DNA of 19,194 nucleotides. It comes from Bacteroidota bacterium (lineage in GTDB: Bacteria; Bacteroidota; Bacteroidia; Flavobacteriales_F; PHOS-HE28). A program made the translations under genes and the position numbers. Shown piece after piece: positions 1-7,865 of the stretch. The notes under the pieces are model-generated. The model saw only the letters and a list, made by a program, of their open reading frames with translations, was not told the DNA's origin and did not search any database. Position 1 is the first letter of the stretch. Each line of letters begins with the position of its first letter. The stretch covers positions 1 through 19,194 of the forward strand of contig CAUJFM010000177.1 of assembly GCA_963169595.1 (NCBI GenBank), written 5' to 3'.

Positions 1-465
1 GTGGGCGCCAAGAGCGTGGGCTGCAACATCGTACTGCCCCATGAGCAGGCCGCCAATCCCTACCTGGATGTCAGCCTCACCTTCGAACGGTTCTTCGTGC
101 GCAAGGTGCTGCTGGTGAAGTACAGCATCTGCTTCGTGGTGATGCCGGGTGGCGCCGGCACGGTGGACGAGCTCTTCGAGACCATCACGCTGATCCAGAC
201 CGGCAAGGTGAAGGACTTCCCCATCCTCCTCTTTGGGAAGGAATACTGGGCGCCCATGCTGCACCAGATCGACCACATGGTGGCCGAAGGCACGATCGGT
301 CGCAAGGAGCTGGAGTTCGTCTTCGTCGCGGACAGCGTGGAGGAGGCTACCACCCTCTTGCAGGACCGGCTCGTGGCCATGTGGCGTGCCGCCAAGAAGC
401 GGAAGGACACCCCGAAATGGTGGTTCCTGGAAGGCCGGGTTAACGGAAAGGTAGATCAGGCTTAA
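1..465 (+). CDS. LOG family protein (TIGR00730-type), 5'-truncated by window edge
   Basis: This is the C-terminal 154 residues of a LOG-family protein. The family includes cytokinin riboside 5'-monophosphate phosphoribohydrolases, which release the base from nucleoside 5'-monophosphates, and is cytosolic. The diagnostic motif PGGAGTVDELFE lies at residues 49-60 of the visible part and matches the family signature PGGxGTxxE, which binds phosphate and carries the catalytic Glu. Just before it, FFVRK (31-35) fits the conserved Arg/Lys segment. The family is usually 180-250 residues, so the Rossmann start and the GGGPG-type motif lie left of the window. The GTG at position 1 is simply the first codon visible and need not be the start. 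The stop is TAA at 463-465. The real substrate in bacteria is often unknown, so only the family call is firm. Confidence 0.88.
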   Translation: MGAKSVGCNIVLPHEQAANPYLDVSLTFERFFVRKVLLVKYSICFVVMPGGAGTVDELFETITLIQTGKVKDFPILLFGKEYWAPMLHQIDHMVAEGTIGRKELEFVFVADSVEEATTLLQDRLVAMWRAAKKRKDTPKWWFLEGRVNGKVDQA

Positions 466-488
466 CACCCGTAACCCTTCCTTAACAC
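440..488. repeat. Three phased TTAAC direct repeats upstream of the TonB receptor
   Basis: TTAAC occurs at 440-444, 462-466 and 482-486, spaced 22 and 20 bp start to start, about two helical turns. The last two copies extend to an identical 8-mer, CTTAACAC (461-468 and 481-488). A related GTAACCC lies between them at 471-477. The array ends about 30 bp before the candidate -7 element of the receptor gene. It could be an operator or activator site for the receptor. The sequence shows only the repeats; the regulatory role is inference. Two copies lie in the end of the LOG gene. Confidence 0.35.
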
Positions 489-518
489 GGGGCCAACGGG
501 CCGGTAATACCACGCCGG

Positions 519-526
519 GAACTTTG
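519..526 (+). promoter_or_regulatory. Candidate -7 element of the TonB receptor promoter
   Basis: GAACTTTG at 519-526 matches the Bacteroidota -7 consensus TAnnTTTG except for the first T. A start site about 7 bases downstream would give a leader of around 30 nt before the ATG at 563. No clear TTTG-type -33 element is visible at 17-23 bp upstream, so the site may depend on an activator. Confidence 0.4.
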
Positions 527-562
527 CAGCGCGAAAGGCCGATCAGGTCTTGAGCTTATGCG

Positions 563-3373
563 ATGTACCGGACACTGACCTTTCTCCTTGCCCTTTCCCT
601 GGGCTTTTCCGCCCTTGCCCAGCAAGGCACCATCACCGGCACCATCACGGCCCCCGAGGCCGGCGTGGTGCAACCCATGCCCTTTGTGAACGTGGCCCTG
701 AAGGGCACCACGGTGGGGGCCACCACCGACCTCGACGGTCGCTACACCTTCCAGACCGCACCCGGCACATACGTGCTCGTGGTGAGCTTCGTGGGTTACG
801 AGCCCGTGGAACGGCCGGTGACGGTGGAGGCGGGTAAGACCCTCCGCGTGGATGTGGAACTGAAGACCCTGGCCATTGAGATGCAGGCCGTGGAAGTGGT
901 AAGCGTGCGGCGCACGGAGACCGAATCGGCCGTGGTGATGGAGACCCGCCAGAGCGAACAGGTGGTGAACGGCATGGGGCGCGAGCAGATCTCCAAGGGC
1001 ACTGACCGCACGGCCGGTGATGTGGTGAAGCGTATCCCCGGCGTCACCATGGTGGGCGACCGCTTCGTGATGATCCGTGGCCTGGCGGACCGCTACAACA
1101 CAGTGATGCTGAACGATGTGATCGCGCCCAGCATGGAACCGGACCGTCGCTCCTTCAGCTTCGACCTGCTGCCCAGCGGCGCCCTGGACCGCGTGATGAT
1201 CTACAAGACCGGCGCGGCCGACCTGCCAGGGGAGTTCGCCGGAGGCGTGATCAAGCTGTACACCATCAACGTTCCCAGCGAGAACATGATCAAGGTGGAC
1301 TACTCCGCCTCCTATCGTCCGGGCACCACCTTCGAGCCTTTCCAAAGCAGTCAGCGCAGCGGAACGGACAACCTCGGCTTCGACAACGGCCTGCGCCAGC
1401 TTCCCGCCAGCTTGCCCGGCAACCTCTATAACACAACGCCCGAACGGCTCCAAGCCGCCGGCCGCTCCCTCGCGAACAACTGGGTGACGCAGCAGCGCAC
1501 GGCCATGCCCGACCAGCGCTTCAACCTGCTCCTGGCCCGTCGCATCGGCAACGCGGACAGCAAGGTGAACGGTGGCAATATCACCGGCATCAGCTACACC
1601 AACAGCCTGCTCTCCTACACGGCGAAGAACTACAACTACAACATCTACGACCCCGTCCTGCAGCGGAGCGACAGCATCTACAACTACAGCGACAACGAGA
1701 ACTTCAACCTTGTGCGGGTAAGCGCCTTCAGCAACTTCAGCCTGCTGGTGGGCAAGCGCACCAAGCTGGAGTTCCGCAACCTGTTCACCCAGCAGGGCAT
1801 CGACCAGACCACCATCCGCACGGGCGGCAACTTCGAGGAGCAGTTCGATGTGCGCAACTACGCCTTCCGCTACCAGCAGCGCACCATCTACAGCGGTCAG
1901 CTGCACGGCGAGCACGAGCTGAACCCGGATGTGAACAAGCTCAGCTGGACGGCGGGCTACGGACTGGCCTGGAGCAAGGAACCCGACTTCCGCCGCCTGC
2001 GCACCGTGCGCGACATCAACTCCACCGATGCCAATACGCCCTACCAGACCATCATCCCGCCCGGGGCCACCACGCTGGATGCCGGACGCTTCTTCTCCGA
2101 CATGGATGAACAGGTGATGACCGGCAAGGTGGACTATGAGCACCAGCTGAAAGGCGAGCGCACCACAGTGAAACTGCGCGCCGGGACCTTCGTGGAAATG
2201 AAGGAGCGCAGCTTCAGCGCCCGCTGGATGAGCTTCCGCGCGGCCAACAGCAGCCAGTTCGACCAAAGCCTGCTCTACGCGCCGCTCAACCAAGTGTTCA
2301 GCGCACCCAACATCAACAACACGACCGGCTTCAAACTGGAGGAAGGCACCAACCCCAGCGACCGCTACAACGCCTCGAACACGCTCTTCGCCGGTTACCT
2401 CGGCAGCACCATCACGCTCAACAAGCTCACCACGGTGACCCTGGGCCTGCGCGCCGAGCACAACACCCAGCAGCTGAACAGCGCCACCTTCGGTGGCCAG
2501 CGCGTCAGGGTGGACAACCCCATCCTCAGCATCCTGCCCTCGGTGAACGCCTCACGCACGCTCACCGAGCGTTCCCAGGTGCGCATGGCCTGGTACTCCA
2601 CCGTGAACCGTCCGGAGTTCCGCGAACTGGCGCCCTTCTCCTTCTATGACTTCAGCTTCAACAACGTGCTCTTCGGCAACGACTCGCTGAAGGTGGCGAC
2701 CGTGCAGAACGTGGATGCCCGCTACGAGCTCTACCCCAGCTCGGGCGAGCTCATCAGTTTCGGTGTGTTCTACAAGCAGTTCACCAACCCCATCGAGATG
2801 TTCTTCGTGCCCGGCGCGGGTTCGGGAGGCACCCGCAACTTCACCTACGGCAACGCCGTGCGCGCCAACAGCCTGGGCGCGGAGGTGGAGGTGCGCAAGC
2901 AGCTCAGCGCCCTGTTCCCGGAGGGGTACTTCAACAAGGTGGGCGTGATGATGAACGCGGCCTACATCGTGACCGAGGTGGAACTGGGTGAAGGCGCCCG
3001 TGGCCAGGCCCGCCAGCGTCCGCTCATGGGCCAGTCGCCCTACATCGTGAACGCAGGTCTCTACTACCAGGACAACGAGCGCAAGCTCCAGTACAACATC
3101 CTGTACAACGTGATCGGGCCCCGCCTCTTCGCCGTGGGCACCTTCGGCACGCCGGACATCTACGACATGCCGCGCCATGTGGTGGACCTCACGCTCACCA
3201 AGGGCTTCGGCAAGCACCTCGAAGTGAAGCTGAGCGCCCAGGACATCCTGAACCAGCGCACCCTGCTGATCCAGGACTCCAACGAGAACGGGCGCATCGA
3301 CGACCGCGACGAGGAGATCATGAGCTTCCGCCGCGGGGCCTACTTCACCGCTGGCTTCAGCTGGCGCTTCTGA
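563..3373 (+). CDS. TonB-dependent receptor with N-terminal carboxypeptidase-regulatory-like domain
   Basis: This 936-residue outer-membrane active transporter takes up a substrate using energy relayed by TonB-ExbBD. A signal peptide (1-20, cleavage near ALAQ) leads into a carboxypeptidase-regulatory-like beta-sandwich domain (about 21-105), with the typical GTTVGATTDLDGRYTF segment. A plug domain follows (about 125-235). It contains the RGLADRYNTVMLN and EPDRRSFSFDLLPSG motifs and ends in GEFAGGVIKL, which marks the receptor class that carries a DRY-type plug. The rest is a beta-barrel ending in aromatic FSWRF, the usual barrel C-terminus. No SusD gene follows, so this is not a standard SusCD glycan pair. 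The downstream partner is a secreted beta-helix lipoprotein. Residues 905-916 (DSNENGRIDDRD) resemble an EF-hand calcium loop near the last strands. The substrate cannot be named from sequence. Confidence 0.93.
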   Translation: MYRTLTFLLALSLGFSALAQQGTITGTITAPEAGVVQPMPFVNVALKGTTVGATTDLDGRYTFQTAPGTYVLVVSFVGYEPVERPVTVEAGKTLRVDVELKTLAIEMQAVEVVSVRRTETESAVVMETRQSEQVVNGMGREQISKGTDRTAGDVVKRIPGVTMVGDRFVMIRGLADRYNTVMLNDVIAPSMEPDRRSFSFDLLPSGALDRVMIYKTGAADLPGEFAGGVIKLYTINVPSENMIKVDYSASYRPGTTFEPFQSSQRSGTDNLGFDNGLRQLPASLPGNLYNTTPERLQAAGRSLANNWVTQQRTAMPDQRFNLLLARRIGNADSKVNGGNITGISYTNSLLSYTAKNYNYNIYDPVLQRSDSIYNYSDNENFNLVRVSAFSNFSLLVGKRTKLEFRNLFTQQGIDQTTIRTGGNFEEQFDVRNYAFRYQQRTIYSGQLHGEHELNPDVNKLSWTAGYGLAWSKEPDFRRLRTVRDINSTDANTPYQTIIPPGATTLDAGRFFSDMDEQVMTGKVDYEHQLKGERTTVKLRAGTFVEMKERSFSARWMSFRAANSSQFDQSLLYAPLNQVFSAPNINNTTGFKLEEGTNPSDRYNASNTLFAGYLGSTITLNKLTTVTLGLRAEHNTQQLNSATFGGQRVRVDNPILSILPSVNASRTLTERSQVRMAWYSTVNRPEFRELAPFSFYDFSFNNVLFGNDSLKVATVQNVDARYELYPSSGELISFGVFYKQFTNPIEMFFVPGAGSGGTRNFTYGNAVRANSLGAEVEVRKQLSALFPEGYFNKVGVMMNAAYIVTEVELGEGARGQARQRPLMGQSPYIVNAGLYYQDNERKLQYNILYNVIGPRLFAVGTFGTPDIYDMPRHVVDLTLTKGFGKHLEVKLSAQDILNQRTLLIQDSNENGRIDDRDEEIMSFRRGAYFTAGFSWRF

Positions 3374-3501
3374 GCGACACCGGATGACGTTGTCGGTGCT
3401 AATTAAAACTTAAGACAGCGCAACGATCAGATAATCCTGGCCGCATCATCGGGTAACACTGGCGCCGTGCCTTTGTGGTCGAGAACACACACGCAACGAA
3501 C
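3374..3501 (+). promoter_or_regulatory. Intergenic region with AT-rich patch and candidate promoter for the beta-helix lipoprotein
   Basis: This 128-bp gap contains a striking AT-rich patch, about 3400-3413, in otherwise GC-rich DNA. TGCCTTTG at 3468-3475 differs from TAnnTTTG at one fixed position and would place transcription about 20 bp before the ATG at 3502. Short inverted CGACA/TGTCG segments (3375-3379, 3391-3395) are too weak to call a terminator. Whether the lipoprotein has its own promoter or reads through from the receptor is unresolved. Confidence 0.3.
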
Positions 3502-4920
3502 ATGACCATCCTGAAGAACAACGCGCTCAGCCTCCTGCTCCTCGGAGCCGTGGCCGTGGCCCTGCCCGCCTGCAAGAAGAAGGAGGGCTGCACGGACCCC
3601 CTCGCCACCAACTACGATCCCGATGCGGACAAGGACTGCTGCTGCGAATACGCACCGGTGAACACCGGCGGCACCATCGAAGTGACCGCGAACATCACCA
3701 GCAACACCACCTGGACCAGCAACAACAAGTACCTGCTGAAGGGTTTCATCTACGTGGAGGACGGCGCCACGCTGACCATCCAGCCCGGCACCATCATCAA
3801 GGGTGACAAGCCCACGAAGGGCACGCTGATCGTGAAGCGCGGCGGTCGCCTGATCGCCGACGGCACGGCCAGCCAGCCGATCGTCTTCACCAGCAACCAG
3901 GCGGCCGGCAGCCGCGACTACGGCGACTGGGGCGGCATCATCCTCTGCGGCCGTGCGCCCCACAACCAGCCCAGTGACCCCATCATCGAGGGTGGCGTGG
4001 ACGCCCAATACGGCGGCACGGATCCCAATGACAACAGCGGCATCCTGCGCTACGTGCGCATCGAGTTCGCCGGCATCCCCTTCCAGCCCAACCAGGAGAT
4101 CAACGGCCTGACGATGGGCGGCGTGGGCCGCGGCACCACCATCGAGCACATCCAGGTGAGCTACTGCGGCGACGACAGCTATGAGTGGTTCGGTGGCACC
4201 GTGAACGCCCGCAACCTCATCGCCTTCCGCGGTTGGGACGATGACTTCGACCAGGACTTCGGCTGGCAGGGCAAGGTGCAGTTCGCTGTGAGCCTGCGTG
4301 ACCCCAACGTGGCCGACCAGAGCAGCAGCAACGGTTTCGAGTGCGACAACGATGCGGCCGGCAATGCCGTGGCGCCATACAGCCAGGGCACCTGGAGCAA
4401 CGTGAGCATCTTCGGCCCCAAGGCTGATGCGGGCACCACCGTCAATGCCCAGTATGCCCGCGCCCTCCACCTGCGCCGCAATACCCAGACCCGCGTCTTC
4501 AACAGCGTGTTCGCCGGTTACCCCACCGGGCTGTACATCGATGGCAACAGCACGCAGGCCAATGCCACCAATGGCGACCTGATGTTCCGCAACAACGTGA
4601 TCGCCGGCATGGGCACCTCGCTGAACGTACCCAGCGGCCAGAACTGGGACCAGGCCGCCATCACCAGCTGGTTCAACACCAGTGGCTGGAACAACACGGT
4701 GTACGCCAACAACTCCGAGCTGCAGGTGGCCGCCCCCTTCAACCTGACGGCACCCAACTTCCTGCCCAACGCCGGAAGCCCGTTGCTGAGCGGTGCCGAC
4801 TTCACCTGGAGCCCCCTCACGGACAGCTTCTTCACCCCGGTGACCTACCGCGGCGCCTTCGGCAGCACCGATTGGACCGCCGGCTGGGCCAACTGGAACC
4901 CGCAGACCACGAACTACTGA
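3502..4920 (+). CDS. Secreted lipoprotein with right-handed beta-helix-like repeats
   Basis: This 472-residue surface or periplasmic lipoprotein has no known enzymatic role. I chose ATG 3502 over the upstream in-frame GTG 3475 because the signal peptide then starts cleanly: Lys5, a hydrophobic run 8-21, and a lipobox-like LPAC with Cys24. Residues 29-48 (GCTDPLATNYDP, then DADKD and CCC) match a short Cys-bounded GCTDPxATNY module common in secreted Bacteroidota proteins, with the usual DDGSC end replaced by DCCC. The remainder is rich in short strands and Asn/Gly/Asp turns (GGTIEVTANITSNTTW, LLKGFIYVEDGATLTIQPGT, GGRLIADGTASQPIVFTSN), as in parallel beta-helices. Acidic stretches such as GWDDDFDQDFG (residues about 250-260) could bind metal. 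It follows the TonB receptor and ends at a terminator, so it may capture or process that receptor's ligand; this is inference. Confidence 0.75.
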   Translation: MTILKNNALSLLLLGAVAVALPACKKKEGCTDPLATNYDPDADKDCCCEYAPVNTGGTIEVTANITSNTTWTSNNKYLLKGFIYVEDGATLTIQPGTIIKGDKPTKGTLIVKRGGRLIADGTASQPIVFTSNQAAGSRDYGDWGGIILCGRAPHNQPSDPIIEGGVDAQYGGTDPNDNSGILRYVRIEFAGIPFQPNQEINGLTMGGVGRGTTIEHIQVSYCGDDSYEWFGGTVNARNLIAFRGWDDDFDQDFGWQGKVQFAVSLRDPNVADQSSSNGFECDNDAAGNAVAPYSQGTWSNVSIFGPKADAGTTVNAQYARALHLRRNTQTRVFNSVFAGYPTGLYIDGNSTQANATNGDLMFRNNVIAGMGTSLNVPSGQNWDQAAITSWFNTSGWNNTVYANNSELQVAAPFNLTAPNFLPNAGSPLLSGADFTWSPLTDSFFTPVTYRGAFGSTDWTAGWANWNPQTTNY

Positions 4921-4956
4921 GCACGGTACATCGCAACAAACCCGCTCGGTATCCGG

Positions 4957-4987
4957 AGAACCCCGCCTCGGCGGGGTTCTTCCTTTT
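4957..4987 (+). terminator. Rho-independent terminator of the receptor/lipoprotein block
   Basis: AGAACCCCGC (4957-4966) and GCGGGGTTCT (4971-4980) form a perfect 10-bp stem around the loop CTCG, followed by the pyrimidine tract TCCTTTTC (4981-4988). It starts 36 bp after the lipoprotein stop. The minus-strand yqaA-like gene ends at 4987, so the hairpin sits between convergent genes. The T-rich side favours plus-strand termination, though the stem could also help the opposite transcript. Confidence 0.85.
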
Positions 4988-5436
4988 CAGGCCCAGCCCC
5001 GCAACAGGGCCAATACCACCCCGTAACGCGCCGCCTTGCCGATGAACATGAGCACCGCCACCGGCAAGGCCCTAGCCTTGCCCAGGCCCAAGGCGAGGGC
5101 CAGCGGATCGCCGACCACCGGCAGCCAGGCCAGCAAAGCGGCCCAGAAGCCGTACCGGTCCACCCAGTCCTGCATGCACCGGGCCTTGGCCGGGTCGGTG
5201 CGCAACCAGCGCAGGATGCGGTCCAGGTCGCCCAGCCTGCCCAGCCCATAGGAGCTCATGCCCCCGAGCCAGTTCCCCAGGCTGGCCACCGTCCACAAGG
5301 CCGCGCCGGACCAGGGGCCCAGGGTCATGGCCGCCAGCACCGCCTCCGAACTGAAGGGCAGCACCGTGGCAGCCAGGAAACTGGCCATGAAGAGGCCCCA
5401 CAGCCCCCACTCGGTCCAGGCGGGTCCCAGGTCCAT
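4987..5436 (-). CDS. YqaA-family (DedA/VTT-like) inner-membrane protein
   Basis: This is a 149-residue integral membrane protein of the YqaA branch of the DedA/SNARE-associated (VTT) family. DedA relatives are linked to lipid translocation and membrane homeostasis; YqaA itself has no settled function. Visible family motifs are FLAATVLPFSSEAVLAAM near the start, GNWLGGMSSYGLGR, WLPVVGDPLALALGLG and GKAARYG, in the same order as E. coli YqaA (about 142 residues). Hydrophobic re-entrant and transmembrane segments alternate with a basic middle (RWLRTDPAKARC). I prefer ATG 5436, which gives MDLGPAW followed directly by the first helix. An upstream ATG at 5475 would add 13 mostly polar residues and run into the divergent promoter region. 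It converges with the lipoprotein gene and diverges from the next barrel gene. Confidence 0.82.
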   Translation of the reverse strand: MDLGPAWTEWGLWGLFMASFLAATVLPFSSEAVLAAMTLGPWSGAALWTVASLGNWLGGMSSYGLGRLGDLDRILRWLRTDPAKARCMQDWVDRYGFWAALLAWLPVVGDPLALALGLGKARALPVAVLMFIGKAARYGVVLALLRGWA

Positions 5437-5474
5437 GTGCGGGGCCAAGGTAGGCCTGCTGGTCCGGCATGGCA

Positions 5475-5500
5475 TTTGGGATATGAGCGGCAGTAATTTG
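5475..5500 (+). promoter_or_regulatory. Candidate promoter of the small outer-membrane barrel gene
   Basis: TTTG at 5475-5478 and TAATTTG at 5494-5500 resemble a Bacteroidota -33/-7 pair with a somewhat short 15-bp gap and one base missing from the -7 spacer. The ATG at 5508 would then be almost leaderless. The 71-bp divergent gap (5437-5507) must also hold the yqaA-like promoter, which I cannot identify. Confidence 0.3.
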
Positions 5501-5507
5501 CGTACCC

Positions 5508-6206
5508 ATGCGTCCCTTGGCCCTTCTCCTCCCCGTGTTGCTCCATGGTGCCCCCCTGCTGGCCCAGGAGACGGACAACAACACCCTGCCCGGCCGGCGC
5601 GCCACCCTGAGCGGCGGCGTGGAGATCGGCATCCCCATCGGGGCCTTTGCCGACAGCTGGGGCCGGGAGATCGCCGGCCTGAGCGCGAATTTCACCGTCC
5701 CGATGCGGCTGCTGCCCTTCAGCTGGGGCTTCGACTTCGGTTGGGGCAGCATGGGCGGTGAATCGGACGTGGTGGCCGTGGACGAGGAGTACCTCACCGC
5801 CACCACCGGGGAGCTGAGCGTGCGTAGCAATCTCTACAGTTACCACGGACTGCTGCGGTTCCAGCCCTACCACGGCGCGGTGAGCCCCTATTTCGAGGGC
5901 ATGCTCGGACTGCGCCACTTCAGCACGCGGTCGGAGATCACGGTGGAAGGCGTGGACCAGCCGGTGCAGGAACAGCGGCAGCGCAGCGAGTTCGCCGGAA
6001 GCACGGGATGGGCCGCCGGGGTGATGGTGGCCCCCTCCCGCAACTTCTTCATCGAGGGCCGCCTGGAGCGCCTTACCACGGGCAACGTCACCTTCGTGGA
6101 CCCCGGCTCCATCAGCATTGCCCCGGATGGCAGCGTCGCCTACCAGACCATCAGCGCGCCCACCCGGATGGTGAACGTGCACCTGGGCATCGGCCTGCGG
6201 TTCTGA
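5508..6206 (+). CDS. Outer-membrane beta-barrel protein, small OmpA/OMP_b-brl-like
   Basis: This 232-residue protein is predicted to be an 8-10-strand outer-membrane barrel. The signal peptide covers residues 1-19 (LLLPVLLHGAPLLA then QE). The mature part alternates polar and hydrophobic residues in amphipathic strands separated by charged loops: SGGVEIGIPIGAF, WGFDFGWGSMG, LRFQPYHGAVSPYFEGMLGLR, GVMVAPSRNFFIEGRLERL. It ends with VNVHLGIGLRF, the C-terminal aromatic strand read by the BAM complex. The Pro-Tyr-Phe-Glu turn after a conserved strand is typical of the porin-like OMP_b-brl group in Bacteroidota. No enzymatic motif is seen, and the transported or bound substrate is unknown. It stands alone between yqaA and the purH promoter. 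The stop is TGA at 6204-6206. Confidence 0.75.
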   Translation: MRPLALLLPVLLHGAPLLAQETDNNTLPGRRATLSGGVEIGIPIGAFADSWGREIAGLSANFTVPMRLLPFSWGFDFGWGSMGGESDVVAVDEEYLTATTGELSVRSNLYSYHGLLRFQPYHGAVSPYFEGMLGLRHFSTRSEITVEGVDQPVQEQRQRSEFAGSTGWAAGVMVAPSRNFFIEGRLERLTTGNVTFVDPGSISIAPDGSVAYQTISAPTRMVNVHLGIGLRF

Positions 6207-6255
6207 CCGGCGGGCCCTGTTGGTAACCTTTGCGTAACCCCGTGACCGGGGGGCC

Positions 6256-6284
6256 TTTGGGCCGTCCATCTTGCAGTAAACTTG
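6256..6284 (+). promoter_or_regulatory. Candidate promoter of the purH-mre cluster
   Basis: TTTG at 6256-6259 and TAAACTTG at 6277-6284 form a -33/-7 pair with a 17-bp gap; the -7 box has one mismatch to TAnnTTTG. The predicted start site is about 6291, giving a leader of around 30 nt before the purH TTG at 6323. A second, poorer candidate is TAACCTTTG at 6224-6232. The position argues against the longer purH reading frame that begins at 6230. Confidence 0.5.
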
Positions 6285-6322
6285 TGCCCCAACAGCGCGC
6301 GCCAACCGCGCGGGAAAGCACA

Positions 6323-7852
6323 TTGGACGGGAAAAAGCGCATCCAGAGCGCCCTGCTATCGGTATACCACAAGGACGGGCTTGAGCCCATCGTCCGTGAA
6401 CTGGACCGTTTGGGCGTGCACCTCTATTCCACCGGCGGCACCCAGACCTTCATTGAGCAGCTCGGGGTGGCCGTGACCCCCGTGGAGGAGCTCACCACCT
6501 ACCCGAGCATCCTGGGCGGCCGGGTGAAGACCCTGCACCCCAAGGTGTTCGGCGGCATCCTGGGCCGGCGCGACCTCGCTTCGGACGTGGCCCAGCTGGA
6601 GGAGTACGCCATCCCGCCCATCGACCTGGTGATCGTGGACCTGTACCCCTTCGAGGCCACGGTGGCGGCAGGCGGCACGGAGGCCGAGATCATCGAGAAG
6701 ATCGACATCGGCGGTATCAGCCTGATCCGCGCCGGTGCCAAGAACCACGCCGACGTGGTGATCGTGCCCAGCATGGCCCAGTACGGCGAGCTCCTTCGCC
6801 TGCTGAGGGAACAGGAAGGCCATACCACGCTGGCGCAGCGCAGGGCCTTCGCCACGGCCGCCTTTGGCGTGAGCAGCCACTACGACGGGGCCATCTACAC
6901 CTGGTTCAGCGGCGGCAAGGGCGACCTGCGCCTGAGCGCTGGGCCCACCACCGTGCTGCGCTATGGCGAGAACCCCCACCAGAAGGGCGCCTTCCACGGC
7001 GACCTGGGGGGCCTGTTCGAGCAGCTCAATGGCAAGGAGCTCAGCTACAACAACCTGCTGGACCTGGACGCGGCGGTGGAGCTGGTCGATGACCTAGCCT
7101 CCATTCCGGGTGTGGCCTTCGCGATCCTGAAGCACAACAACGCCTGCGGCGCGGCCGTGCGACCCTCCGTGAAGGAGGCCTGGGATGCAGCCTTGGCCGG
7201 CGACCCCGTGAGCGCCTTCGGCGGGGTGCTGATCACCACCGCCCGCATCGACAAGGCCACCGCCGAGGCCATCGACACCATCTTCTTCGAGATCATCGCC
7301 GCGCCCGACTTCGATGCCGACGCGCTGGAGGTGCTCATGCGCAAGAAGAACCGGATGATCCTGAAGCGGAAGGCGGCGCCCCGGCCGAACGTGAAGGTGC
7401 GCACCGCGCTGAACGGCGTGCTCACCGAGGATGCGGACACCGTGGTGCCGAGCGCATCCGCCATGAAGCCCGCCACCACCAAGGCCCCCAGTGCCCAGGA
7501 GGTGGCCGACATGGTCTTCGCCACCATGCTGGTGAAGCACACCAAGAGCAACGCCATCGTGCTGGCCAAGGGAAACCAGCTGCTGGCCAGCGGCACCGGA
7601 CAGACCAGCCGCGTGGATGCCCTGGAGCAGGCCATCGCCAAGGCCGGCAAGTTCAACTTCGACCTGCATGGCGCCGTGATGGCCAGCGACGCCTTCTTCC
7701 CCTTCCCGGACTGCGTGGAGATCGCGCACAAGGCGGGCATCACCGCGGTGGTGCACCCCGGCGGCAGCATCCGCGACCAGGACAGCATCGACTATTGCAA
7801 CGCGCATGGCATGGCCATGTGCATCACCGGCACCCGCCACTTCAAACACTGA
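6323..7852 (+). CDS. purH: Bifunctional AICAR transformylase / IMP cyclohydrolase PurH
   Basis: PurH catalyses the last two steps of de novo IMP synthesis in the cytosol: formylation of AICAR with 10-formyl-THF, then ring closure. The N-terminal MGS-like cyclohydrolase domain (about 1-140) shows SVYHKDGL, STGGTQ and RVKTLHPKVFGGILGRRD (from residue 67). The transformylase domain follows, with KHNNACG at 270-276, where Lys270-His271 fit the catalytic Lys-His pair of E. coli PurH, and the C-terminal motifs SDAFFPF and HPGGSIRDQDS ending in GTRHFKH. I chose TTG 6323 (protein MDGKKRIQSALLSVYHKDGL, 509 residues), the standard PurH N-terminus, preceded by GGGAAAG. An in-frame TTG at 6230 would add 31 atypical residues across the promoter. 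It is 13 bp from mreB, so it is probably co-transcribed with the elongasome genes. Confidence 0.97.
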   Translation: MDGKKRIQSALLSVYHKDGLEPIVRELDRLGVHLYSTGGTQTFIEQLGVAVTPVEELTTYPSILGGRVKTLHPKVFGGILGRRDLASDVAQLEEYAIPPIDLVIVDLYPFEATVAAGGTEAEIIEKIDIGGISLIRAGAKNHADVVIVPSMAQYGELLRLLREQEGHTTLAQRRAFATAAFGVSSHYDGAIYTWFSGGKGDLRLSAGPTTVLRYGENPHQKGAFHGDLGGLFEQLNGKELSYNNLLDLDAAVELVDDLASIPGVAFAILKHNNACGAAVRPSVKEAWDAALAGDPVSAFGGVLITTARIDKATAEAIDTIFFEIIAAPDFDADALEVLMRKKNRMILKRKAAPRPNVKVRTALNGVLTEDADTVVPSASAMKPATTKAPSAQEVADMVFATMLVKHTKSNAIVLAKGNQLLASGTGQTSRVDALEQAIAKAGKFNFDLHGAVMASDAFFPFPDCVEIAHKAGITAVVHPGGSIRDQDSIDYCNAHGMAMCITGTRHFKH

Positions 7853-7865
7853 CCCGCACGGACCG

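Noticed and set aside
482..2461. Long minus-strand open frame (659 codons) opposite the TonB receptor
   Set aside because: It is antisense to a clear receptor gene. Its product is low-complexity (His, Val, Gly, Ala rich) with no domain, as expected when GC-rich third positions remove antisense stops.
3427..4470. Minus-strand open frame opposite the beta-helix lipoprotein
   Set aside because: It is a shadow of the lipoprotein gene caused by GC bias; the Ala/Val/Gly-rich product has no signal or domain.
6230..6322. N-terminal extension of PurH from TTG 6230
   Set aside because: The 31 added residues resemble no PurH N-terminus and would cover the candidate promoter at 6256-6284.
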